A stretch of 50,065 nucleotides of DNA from CAZQVN01 sp964596775 (GTDB lineage: Bacteria > Eisenbacteria > RBG-16-71-46 > JABDJR01 > JAWXBZ01): NCBI GenBank assembly GCA_964596775.1, contig CAZQVN010000026.1, forward strand, positions 1 to 50,065, in the 5' to 3' direction. Within the stretch, counting starts at the first letter, position 1, and every line of letters begins with the position of its first letter. Shown one piece after another: positions 16,685-23,490 of this stretch. Made by a program: the position numbers and the translations under genes. A model generated the notes under the pieces. The model ran no database searches. It was not told the DNA's origin and was given only the letters and a program-made list of their open reading frames with translations.

Positions 16685-16929
16685 TATGATGCGCTGCCAA
16701 ACCGGAAGGTTGCGCGACCGCGGCCATGTCGGCTTTGTTTACAACAACTCATGAAAACCGAAGCGACCGGTTCCGCGCCTTCCCATCCATGCTGCTGCGG
16801 TTGAACAGGTTAGAGAACAGTGCACGGTGCTGGCATGGTCATTGCGTACCTTATGGACCCGAAAGCAGCTCCCGGCAAGGGCCGGAAGTTCACCCGCTGG
16901 CGTCCCCCTGCGCCGGCGGGTCTTTTTTT
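16685..16929 (+). ncRNA. Candidate small RNA defined by promoter-like sequence and orphan terminator
   Basis: A plus-strand TATGAT (16685-16690) is a plausible -10, with only a weak -35 (GTGACC at 16660, spacer 19). A strong Rho-independent terminator closes the region at 16892-16929. The implied transcript is about 230 nt. No plus-strand protein gene ends nearby; the last plus gene stops at 15530, on the far side of selD. An internal hairpin CCGGC-AAGG-GCCGG lies at 16872-16885. I see no match to tRNA, tRNA-Sec, SRP RNA or 6S RNA. The terminator is solid, the RNA is inference. Confidence 0.4.
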
Positions 16930-17306
16930 GCCAGCAGGAAATGGATGAGTCCGAGAAGAACATCAACGGCGGCAGCTTTCAAGTAGACGCCGGCGCCGGG
17001 CGGTTGGTGTACAAGCGTCAGGCACAGCAGAAGCAAGCCCCCGACGAGCCGCAGCTGAATCGATGCGCGCACTGCCCAGGGACTCCCGACGGGATCGCGC
17101 GCGGCCGCCACATAGACTACCGGAAAGAGCAGCGGCGGCATCGCGCTGAGCCGGAAGAGAAACGGATCGACCGGAGACGGAAACCCGAGCCAGGCCATGA
17201 ACCCGGGTGTCGCAAGGAAGATGGCGGCTGCAAGAGTCCAGTCGTAGACGGCTCCGGCCCAGAGGGACAGCGAGAGAGCGGACGGACCCGCCACGGGACG
17301 ATTCAT
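16890..17306 (-). CDS. Small integral membrane protein, unknown
   Basis: A 138-residue protein with four predicted membrane segments (about 12-32, 47-68, 85-105 and 110-128) and almost no soluble loops. A basic tail KKDPPAQGD ends the protein. I recognise no family motif. The ATG at 17306 has no Shine-Dalgarno, but TATACT ends 7 nt upstream, so the mRNA may be leaderless. The last codons form the stem of a plus-strand terminator. It precedes selD on the same strand but with a 286-base gap. Confidence 0.65.
   Translation of the reverse strand: MNRPVAGPSALSLSLWAGAVYDWTLAAAIFLATPGFMAWLGFPSPVDPFLFRLSAMPPLLFPVVYVAAARDPVGSPWAVRASIQLRLVGGLLLLCLTLVHQPPGAGVYLKAAAVDVLLGLIHFLLAKKDPPAQGDASG
16892..16929 (+). 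terminator. Strong Rho-independent terminator, plus strand
   Basis: ACCCGCTGGCG (16892-16902) pairs with CGCCGGCGGGT (16911-16921) over 11 bp with one G-U pair and an 8-nt loop, followed by C and seven T. It lies inside the 3' end of the minus-strand gene ending at 16890, so it belongs to an antisense or independent plus-strand transcript. Confidence 0.75.
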
Positions 17307-17313
17307 GCCGCGG

Positions 17314-17319
17314 AGTATA
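17314..17319 (-). promoter_or_regulatory. -10-like element directly before the 138-residue membrane gene
   Basis: Minus strand TATACT (5 of 6 consensus) ends 7 nt before the ATG at 17306. No clear -35 is visible. The geometry would give a leaderless transcript. Confidence 0.4.
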
Positions 17320-17418
17320 CAACGCGCTCCTCGTGCCCGGTTCCGTCGGCGGTCTCCACTCCGTCCGGAAGGGGCGCGGCGCCCCCGGCGTGGACTCTCC
17401 GCGGCACCAGCCTGGGTT

Positions 17419-17471
17419 TTGATCGATCCCGGTGATTGGGTATTGATCGATCCCGGTGATCCGGTTATTGT
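17419..17471 (+). repeat. Tandem 18-bp direct repeat and putative promoter of the four-gene membrane operon
   Basis: TTGATCGATCCCGGTGAT occurs exactly at 17419-17436 and 17443-17460, a 24-bp period. A degenerate third unit may follow. In the second copy TTGATC can act as -35 with a 17-nt spacer to TATTGT (17466-17471). The repeat could be a pair of regulator sites, one of them overlapping the promoter. Confidence 0.5.
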
Positions 17472-17534
17472 CGCCCCGGTTGGCGAAGGCCCCGCACACA
17501 CTCGGTTACGGTCCTCCCCTGAACCCGGAGTCCG

Positions 17535-18446
17535 ATGAGAGTCCGAACGGTTACCACGGCGTCTTACATTTTCGTCATGACTGTGGTCGTCGGCCTCTGC
17601 CTGACCGGCTCCGCGGCACTGGCCCAGGACGCCGCCGGCGGCGGCACCTGGTTCACCACTGAAAAGATCAACCTCCTCATCCTCACCATTCTGCTGTCCG
17701 CCGCGATTCTGAGCCTGACGTTCATCGCGGGGCGCGGACGCGAGTTCTATATCCGCAAGATCGCGGGAATCGCCGCCATTGAGGAAGCGGTCGGACGCGC
17801 GACGGAAATGGGCAAGCCCGTACTGTTCGTCGCCGGCAACCAGGACATGGACAACGTGCAGACGGTGGCCGGCCTGACGATCCTGGCTTCGGTGGCCCAG
17901 AAGACCGCGGAGTACGAGACAAATCTCGTCGTTCCGACCTCGCGCTCCATCGTGATGGCCACGGGGCGCGAGATCGTCAAGCAGTCCTATCAGGCGGCCG
18001 GCCGGCCGGAGCTGTTCAACGACGACATGGTCTACTACGTGACCGATGAGCAGTTCGGATTCGTGGCCGCCCTCGACGGGCTGATGCTGCGCGACAAGCC
18101 CGCGGCCTGTTTCTACCTCGGGGCTTTCTATGCCGAGTCGCTGATCCTTGCCGAAACCGGGAACTCCATCGGAGCGATCCAGGTGGCCGGGACCGCCCAG
18201 CCGACCCAGCTCCCGTTCTTCGTCGCCGCCTGCGATTACACCCTGATCGGCGAGGAACTTTTTGCCGCCAGTGCCTACCTGTCGAAGGACCTCCGCATGC
18301 TCGGGAGCCTTCGCGGCCAGGACATGGGAAAGGCTCTCGCCATGATCGCCGTCCTGATCGGAGCGGTGCTGGCCACAGTCGGCTCCCTGACGGGTAATCC
18401 CGCGTTCAGCGACGGATTCCGGAGGCTGTTTGCGCTCAACTACTAG
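17535..18446 (+). CDS. Membrane protein 1 of an unassigned four-gene operon
   Basis: A 303-residue protein. Two N-terminal hydrophobic segments (about 10-31, possibly a signal peptide ending ALAQDA, and 47-67) are followed by a soluble domain of about 200 residues and a C-terminal membrane helix (about 269-289). The domain starts with a helical stretch (IEEAVGRATEMGKPVLFVAG), contains TSRSIVMATGREIVKQSYQAAGRPELF and FGFVAALDGLMLRDKPAACFYLGAFYAESLILAE, and ends with QLPFFVAACDYTLIGEELFAAS. It may belong to a named domain-of-unknown-function family (I think of DUF6754) but I cannot confirm this. ATG 17535 has a GGAG 5 nt upstream. No function assigned. Confidence 0.85.
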   Translation: MRVRTVTTASYIFVMTVVVGLCLTGSAALAQDAAGGGTWFTTEKINLLILTILLSAAILSLTFIAGRGREFYIRKIAGIAAIEEAVGRATEMGKPVLFVAGNQDMDNVQTVAGLTILASVAQKTAEYETNLVVPTSRSIVMATGREIVKQSYQAAGRPELFNDDMVYYVTDEQFGFVAALDGLMLRDKPAACFYLGAFYAESLILAETGNSIGAIQVAGTAQPTQLPFFVAACDYTLIGEELFAASAYLSKDLRMLGSLRGQDMGKALAMIAVLIGAVLATVGSLTGNPAFSDGFRRLFALNY

Positions 18447-18467
18447 GACCGGTCCCGGGAGGGGGAG

Positions 18468-19232
18468 ATGAACGCCGCCGATCTCTGGACCATCGTTGTT
18501 CTCCTGGTCATCGCGGCCGGCATTGCCGGTGCCATCATGGCACCGTCGCTGCGGAGATCGCTGCCGCTCGTCATCACGTTCATCGTCGGCGCCATGATGG
18601 TGCTTGCGGTATTCGTGCCGAGAGCCCCGTTCAGCGAGGCCGACGACAAGTTTTCCGTGTTCTTCAACATCATCGCCGGGGTGGCGTTCATACTCGGCGG
18701 CGGCAACCTGATCAAGATTCACGGGAACAAGATCTACCGGAAGAGCCATCACTGGGGTTACAGCGTCGTGACGCTGGCCGGCTTCTTCATCATGCTGATA
18801 GCCGGCGGATTGAAGATCGGCAACCCGGAAGGCTGGGTCGGTCCCGTGCAGGCGCCTGGATCCCTCTTCGACTGGATCTACCAGGCCACGTTCAATCCGC
18901 TGCAGGCCACGATGTTCTCGCTGCTGGCGTTTTTCGTGGCATCGGCATCCTACCGCGCGTTCCGGGCCAAGACGCCCGAAGCCACGCTCCTCCTCGCCGC
19001 AGCCACCGTCATCCTGCTCGGTCGCACGCCGCTCGGGCATTCGCTGACGGCGTGGCTCCCGGATTCGCTCGAGTTCTTCCACATTCCGACCCTGTCCGGC
19101 TGGATCCTGTCGATCCCGAACATGGCCGGGCAGCGGGCCATCCTGATCGGGATCGCCCTCGGCATCGTTTCGACCTCCCTCAAGATCATCCTGGGGATCG
19201 AACGCTCCTATCTCGGATCGAAGGAGTCCTGA
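18468..19232 (+). CDS. Polytopic membrane protein 2 of the four-gene operon
   Basis: A 254-residue protein with about seven or eight membrane helices. Loops carry few charges except KIHGNKIYRKSHHWG (about 83-97), which has a cluster of His and Lys likely on the inner face. ATG 18468 follows GGGAGGGGGAG and lies 21 nt after the preceding stop. It has no transporter signature that I recognise. Its company with two single-domain anchored proteins and a second polytopic protein suggests a stable membrane complex. Confidence 0.85.
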   Translation: MNAADLWTIVVLLVIAAGIAGAIMAPSLRRSLPLVITFIVGAMMVLAVFVPRAPFSEADDKFSVFFNIIAGVAFILGGGNLIKIHGNKIYRKSHHWGYSVVTLAGFFIMLIAGGLKIGNPEGWVGPVQAPGSLFDWIYQATFNPLQATMFSLLAFFVASASYRAFRAKTPEATLLLAAATVILLGRTPLGHSLTAWLPDSLEFFHIPTLSGWILSIPNMAGQRAILIGIALGIVSTSLKIILGIERSYLGSKES

Positions 19233-19236
19233 CGCC

Positions 19237-20103
19237 ATGAGCCGCCCGGCAGTACACCCGCTCGGACGCCTGGACCGGCGCGTCATCTTCGTGATCATCG
19301 CGCTTTCCGTCATCCTTCCGATGATCTTCAAGATCAAGCTTGCGACGCGCCCCAGCCCGATCGTCGAGAGGATCTACGAAAAGGTGGAAAGCCTGCCGCC
19401 CCGTTCGAGGGTCCTGCTGACCTACGATTACGGCCCGAGCACGATCCCGGAAAACCGGCCGATGTCGCATGCCGTGCTCCGGCACCTGATGGCCAGGGAT
19501 CACCAGGTGTATCTCCTGACGATCTGGGCCACCGGCCCGGACATGATCACCCGGTCGATCGAGGACGTCATCAAGGCGGACTTCCCGGACAAGGTTTACG
19601 GAACGGATTACGTGGACCTCGGATACAAGGCCGGCAACCAGGGCGTCATCAACAGCACCGTGGCCAACTTCAAGACCCTGTTCACCGGAGACTTCGCCGG
19701 CACCCCGATCAACCAGATCGCGATGATGCAGGACGTCGAAACCCTGGCCGATTTCGACCTGATCGTGGCGATCGGCTCCGGATTTCCGGGCGTCAAGGAA
19801 TGGGTGCAGTTCGGCGGCGATCGCGCGAACGTGCCGGTGGCCGGCGGCGTGACGGCCGTCGAGGCGCCGCTTCTCTATCCCTATTATCCGCGGCAACTGC
19901 TCGGCCTGATGGGCGGCCTGCAGGGAGCCGCCGAGTACGAGGCCGCGCTTGTCCAGGGATACCCGCAGTACAAGGCAACGAGCGAAGTGGCGATCGGAAA
20001 GATGGGCCCCCAGACGGTGGCGCACCTGGTGATCCTTGCGTTCATCGTGATCGGAAACGCCGCGTACTTCCTCGGCGGCGGCCGGAAGGGAGGTCAGCGC
20101 TAG
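19237..20103 (+). CDS. Anchored protein 3 of the four-gene operon
   Basis: A 288-residue protein with a membrane helix near 15-32, a soluble domain (about 40-255) and a C-terminal helix (about 258-280). Features include RVLLTYDYGPSTIPENRPMS, HLMARDHQVYLLTIWATGP and LIVAIGSGFPGVKEW. The region GGVTAVEAPLLYPYYPRQLL followed by GLMGGLQGAAEYEAAL parallels the end of protein 1 in layout, so the two may be distant paralogues. The start is 4 nt after the previous stop, with GGAG upstream. No family function known to me. Confidence 0.85.
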   Translation: MSRPAVHPLGRLDRRVIFVIIALSVILPMIFKIKLATRPSPIVERIYEKVESLPPRSRVLLTYDYGPSTIPENRPMSHAVLRHLMARDHQVYLLTIWATGPDMITRSIEDVIKADFPDKVYGTDYVDLGYKAGNQGVINSTVANFKTLFTGDFAGTPINQIAMMQDVETLADFDLIVAIGSGFPGVKEWVQFGGDRANVPVAGGVTAVEAPLLYPYYPRQLLGLMGGLQGAAEYEAALVQGYPQYKATSEVAIGKMGPQTVAHLVILAFIVIGNAAYFLGGGRKGGQR

Positions 20104-20787
20104 ATGGCAGACACGCTTCAACTGTGGGTCGGCGCTCTCCTGACGCTGATGATCTTCTCGTTCCTGTACAAGGACAACCCGTTCTACAAGTTCGCGGAGC
20201 ACCTGTTCGTGGGCGTTTCCGCTGCCTACTGGATGGTGACGGCGTTCTGGAACACGATCGTTCCGAACCTGATCGGCAAGATCGCCCCTCCGCTGATCGC
20301 GCCGTTTGCCCCCCAGCTCGCGAAGGAACCGGCGGACCCGATTTTCTGGATCCCGCTCGTGTTTTCGTTCCTGCTCCTGGCCCGGCTCGTGCCGAAATTC
20401 GACTACCTGTCCCGCTGGGCCGTGGCGCTGATCGTCGGGTGGACCGCGGGAACGAACATGATGCGCTACATGCAGTCCGATTTCGTCGGACAGATCCACT
20501 CCACGATCGTGCCGCTGATCGTCCTCGATCCGAACGGTGGTTTCCTGTTCCAGGAAACGTTCAGCAACATCGTGCTGGTCGTCGGCGTCCTCTGCGGGCT
20601 CGTGTACTTCTTCTTTTCCAAGGAACACACCGGCGCGTTCGGCGGCGCCGCGCGCGTGGGGATCTGGTTCCTGATGGTCACGTTCGGCGCGGCCTTCGGC
20701 TACACGGTCATGGCCCGCATTTCACTCCTGATCGGTCGCATGGAGTATCTGGGTCGCTGGTTGAGCAATCCACTGGGGGGCGGTTAG
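20104..20787 (+). CDS. Polytopic membrane protein 4 of the four-gene operon
   Basis: A 227-residue protein with about six membrane helices. The N terminus has LYKDNPFYKFAEHLFVGVSA, with charged residues in an otherwise hydrophobic setting; a loop near 75-85 contains QLAKEPADP. Its ATG follows the preceding TAG without a gap, and GGAAGGGAGG in the end of that gene is the ribosome-binding site. It is the last of the set; the next gene has its own promoter-like sequence inside the 3' end of this one. Confidence 0.85.
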   Translation: MADTLQLWVGALLTLMIFSFLYKDNPFYKFAEHLFVGVSAAYWMVTAFWNTIVPNLIGKIAPPLIAPFAPQLAKEPADPIFWIPLVFSFLLLARLVPKFDYLSRWAVALIVGWTAGTNMMRYMQSDFVGQIHSTIVPLIVLDPNGGFLFQETFSNIVLVVGVLCGLVYFFFSKEHTGAFGGAARVGIWFLMVTFGAAFGYTVMARISLLIGRMEYLGRWLSNPLGGG

Positions 20788-20790
20788 AAT
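20761..20790 (+). promoter_or_regulatory. Putative leaderless promoter of the enoyl-CoA isomerase gene
   Basis: TTGAGC (20761-20766), an 18-nt spacer and TAGAAT (20785-20790) end exactly 6 nt before ATG 20797, so transcription would start at the A of the start codon. No Shine-Dalgarno lies in the usual window. Confidence 0.5.
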
Positions 20791-20796
20791 CGCCTC

Positions 20797-21555
20797 ATGA
20801 AATGGCTGAAGCTCGACAAGAGTGACGGGGTGGCCCGGCTGATCATGGACCGCGGCAAGACCCATTCCCTGGATCCGGTCCTCGTGGATGAACTCCGTCA
20901 CGCGTTCAACGACCTCAAGGCCGATGAATCCGTCAAGGCCGTGATCCTCTCCGGATCCGGCGACCGGTTCTTCTGCAACGGCCTGGACGTGGCCGCCCTG
21001 CTCAAGCTCAAGAACGGCGAAATGGTGCGGTTCTTCGACAGCTTCATCGCCCTGTACACCGAGATGTACCTGTTTCCCCGCCCCCTCGTGGCAGCCATCA
21101 ACGGTCACGCGATGGCCGGCGGGTTGATCCTGGCGATGACGGCGGATTTTCGCCTCATCGGGGCGGAAAACCGCTACGTGGGACTGACGGAAGTGCGGCT
21201 CGGCCTCCCGGTGCCGGACGGAGCGGTCCAGATTCTCAAGTCTCTTGTGGGAAACCGCTTTGCCCAGCGGATTGCGCTCGGTGGAGAAACCCTGCTTCCC
21301 GAAGCGGCCTACCGGGCCGGGCTGATCAGCGAAGTGACGTCCTTCAAGCACCTGTTCGAGGTGGCTGAAACGGTGGCCAGGGACCTGGCCTCGGTTCCGG
21401 GAACGGCCTACGGCTACACGAAACGGTACATGCGGCTCCCCACCGCGTCGGCAATGCAGGCCACCGCCGTGCAGAGCCGCGAGGAGTTCCTTCACTGCTG
21501 GTACCTGCCGGAGACGCAGGCCACCCTGTCCCGGCTCGCCGAACGCAAGTCCTGA
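20797..21555 (+). CDS. Crotonase-family protein, probable delta3-delta2-enoyl-CoA isomerase
   Basis: A 252-residue crotonase fold. The first oxyanion-hole region is RFFCNGLDVAAL and the second is INGHAMAGGLILAM. In true hydratases the second motif is followed by a catalytic Glu (E144 in rat, GGGCEL). Here the position is Ile (AGGLIL). The second catalytic Glu (E164 in rat) is kept in GLTEVRLGLPVP. One Glu at that site is the pattern of enoyl-CoA isomerases, which move double bonds in unsaturated fatty-acyl-CoA. The convergent acyl-CoA dehydrogenase fits a fatty-acid oxidation role. Exact substrate unknown. Confidence 0.82.
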   Translation: MKWLKLDKSDGVARLIMDRGKTHSLDPVLVDELRHAFNDLKADESVKAVILSGSGDRFFCNGLDVAALLKLKNGEMVRFFDSFIALYTEMYLFPRPLVAAINGHAMAGGLILAMTADFRLIGAENRYVGLTEVRLGLPVPDGAVQILKSLVGNRFAQRIALGGETLLPEAAYRAGLISEVTSFKHLFEVAETVARDLASVPGTAYGYTKRYMRLPTASAMQATAVQSREEFLHCWYLPETQATLSRLAERKS

Positions 21556-21560
21556 CAGGG

Positions 21561-21580
21561 GATCCGGCCCCCGCCGGATC
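21561..21580. terminator. Hairpin between convergent isomerase and acyl-CoA dehydrogenase genes
   Basis: GATCCGGC (21561-21568) and GCCGGATC (21573-21580) form a perfect 8-bp stem with a 4-nt loop, 6 nt after the isomerase stop. There is no T tract, so its terminator role is probable but not certain. No gene was seen in the rest of 21581-21690. Confidence 0.5.
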
Positions 21581-21690
21581 GAAACGGTTTCCGTCCGCCT
21601 CACTGTGGAGCACCTGCGGAATCCGGGCCGCCGGGCGGGTGCCCGGACGCCTCCTCACGCTGTTCTGGCCGAGCCGGAACCTCACCGGCG

Positions 21691-22908
21691 CTAGGCCAGA
21701 TCCTCCGCCGTCACGCCGGCCTGGGTTTCGGTGGGGATGTACGCGGCCAGGTGCGAGAGCTGGCTGGCTTCCTTGATCAGGTTGCGGGCCACCACCATCG
21801 ACTGGATCTGGTTCGTTCCCTCATAGATCTGGGTGATCTTCGCGTCCCGCATGTACTTTTCGATCGGGTAATCGCGCATGTAGCCGTACCCCCCGAAGAT
21901 CTGCACGGCCTGGGTCGTGACCCACATCGCCGTGTCGGTGGCGAAGAGCTTGGCCTGGGCGGCGATCTTCGTCGTGTTCGGCTCTCCGGCGTCGATGGAG
22001 CGCGCGGCCGCGTACACGAGCTGGCGCGCCGCCTCCGTCCGCGTGGCCATGTCCGCGAGCAGCTTCTGGACCATCTGGAACGAAGCGATGGTCTGGCCGA
22101 ACTGCCGGCGGCGGGTGGCGTACACGGTGGCGTAGTCCAGTGCTCCCTGGGCCAGGCCGACCGCCTGGGCCGCCACGCCGGGTCGGGCAAGGTCCAGGGT
22201 CATCATCGAGTGCTTGAAGCCGTAGCCCGGCTGGCCGCCGAGCAGGTTCGCCCGCGGCACCCGGCAGTCCTTGAATACCGCCTCGACGACGGGAACACAG
22301 CGGATGCCCATCTTGTCCTCGACCTTCCCGATCGAGAAACCGGGCGTCCCCTTCTCGACCAGCAGCGCTGAAATGCGGCGCGAGCGCGATCCGGGGTCGG
22401 TCACGACAAAGACGGTGTAGAGATCCGCGGCTCCGCCGTTCGTCGTCCACTTTTTCTCGCCGTTGATCACGTAGTGATCGCCGTCCTCGACGGCCGGCGT
22501 CCGGAGATTCCCCGCATCGGACCCGGCGAACTTTTCCGAAAGGCAGAACGCTATGAGCTTTTCGCCGGCGGCGATCATCGGAAGCCACTTCTTCTTCTGC
22601 TCCTCGGTGCCCCCGACGAGGATCGGGAACGAGCCGAGGGCGTTCACCGCGAACATCACCCCGACGCCCCCGCAGGCCCGGGACAGTTCCTCCACCACGA
22701 TGCAGAGGTTCAGCGATCCGCCGCCGGCGCCGCCGTACTCCTTGGGAATCCACACCTTGAGCAGACCCGCCGCGGCGATCGCGTCCTTGATTTCCCACGG
22801 GTACTCCTGGAGAGCGTCGTACTTTGCGGCGAGGGGCCGGACGACATCCTCGGCCACTTCCCGGGCCTTCCCCTGCCAGTACCTGTTTTCTTCCGTATAG
22901 ACGCCCAT
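21691..22908 (-). CDS. Acyl-CoA dehydrogenase
   Basis: A 405-residue flavoprotein that oxidises acyl-CoA to trans-2-enoyl-CoA, passing electrons to ETF. Family signatures are GAGGGSLNLCIVVEELSRAC, AFCLSEKFAGSDAGN (FAD contact), and the C-terminal QIFGGYGYMRDYPIEKYMRD. The catalytic Glu lies in QIYEGTNQIQ, the butyryl/short-chain type of position. ATG 22908 has AGGAG 8-10 nt upstream and an extended -10 promoter candidate at 22961. The frame is open further upstream without protein-like sequence. Chain-length preference cannot be read. Confidence 0.93.
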   Translation of the reverse strand: MGVYTEENRYWQGKAREVAEDVVRPLAAKYDALQEYPWEIKDAIAAAGLLKVWIPKEYGGAGGGSLNLCIVVEELSRACGGVGVMFAVNALGSFPILVGGTEEQKKKWLPMIAAGEKLIAFCLSEKFAGSDAGNLRTPAVEDGDHYVINGEKKWTTNGGAADLYTVFVVTDPGSRSRRISALLVEKGTPGFSIGKVEDKMGIRCVPVVEAVFKDCRVPRANLLGGQPGYGFKHSMMTLDLARPGVAAQAVGLAQGALDYATVYATRRRQFGQTIASFQMVQKLLADMATRTEAARQLVYAAARSIDAGEPNTTKIAAQAKLFATDTAMWVTTQAVQIFGGYGYMRDYPIEKYMRDAKITQIYEGTNQIQSMVVARNLIKEASQLSHLAAYIPTETQAGVTAEDLA

Positions 22909-22960
22909 CGAAAGCACTCCTTTTTCGAAGTTACCGTGCAGCTGAAAATCGGAGGAGAAG

Positions 22961-22969
22961 ATTATCACA
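22961..22969 (-). promoter_or_regulatory. Extended -10 promoter element of the acyl-CoA dehydrogenase gene
   Basis: The minus strand reads TGTGATAAT, an extended -10 (TGnGATAAT, 5 of 6 in the hexamer). The start would be near 22954, giving a leader of about 46 nt containing the AGGAG site. No -35 of quality is present. Confidence 0.45.
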
Positions 22970-23024
22970 GCGAACGGGCGGGAAAAACGAGCACCGGTAT
23001 CGCGGAGAACGACGCCGTTCCGGA

Positions 23025-23471
23025 TCAGTCCCGATCCAGAACGCCCCCATGGGCCACGGCATCCTTCAGAACCTCGCCGGCGGTCCGGATCAGCGGATAG
23101 TCGTCGACGGCCAGCGTCGAGAGTCCTTCCGGGCCGCGCTCGCGGACGAGGGCCAGGAAGGACCGGATATCGGCACGGAACGGGTCGATGTCGAAAGGCA
23201 CATCGACGGGACCGGCGGCGTCGAACTTCCCCAGTGAGCGGGCAAGCAGGCGGACCGCGCCGTTGTAGACGCCGAAGTCGGCCTTGTAGCACCCCACCGC
23301 GGCCTGGATCATCCCCTGGTAGAACAGGCGCGCCGGACCCCGTTGATCCATCCAGATTTCTTCCCAGACGTCGTGGGCTTCGAAGTAGTCGCGGTCGTTG
23401 AAGTGCCGGAGCGCGATCCAGGCCGCGTTCGGCCATTCGATCCGGATGACCCCTGGTTTATCGGGGGTCAC
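23025..23471 (-). CDS. DUF309-like protein
   Basis: A 148-residue soluble protein beginning at GTG 23471. It contains the DUF309 pattern: FNDRDYFEAHDVWEEIWMD, then RLFYQGMIQAAVGCYKADFGVYNGAVRLL. The conserved F..H..WE and QGxIQxA blocks form a small helical bundle of unknown function. It is the last gene of the bc-complex operon, 19 nt after the cytochrome c stop, and may simply be co-transcribed. The start codon has only a weak ribosome-binding site, so a slightly shorter form is possible. Confidence 0.8.
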   Translation of the reverse strand: MTPDKPGVIRIEWPNAAWIALRHFNDRDYFEAHDVWEEIWMDQRGPARLFYQGMIQAAVGCYKADFGVYNGAVRLLARSLGKFDAAGPVDVPFDIDPFRADIRSFLALVRERGPEGLSTLAVDDYPLIRTAGEVLKDAVAHGGVLDRD

Positions 23472-23490
23472 CGCGGTCGCGCCGTTTCCG

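Noticed and set aside
16604..16889. A tRNA-Sec gene near selD
   Set aside because: I searched this intergenic region for the T-loop GGTTCGANTCC and a long acceptor stem and found neither.
16890..19337. An 815-codon open frame on the minus strand
   Set aside because: It is the antisense shadow of the four-gene membrane operon; composition is Arg/Asp/His-rich without motifs. Only its last 138 codons, from ATG 17306, look like a real membrane protein.
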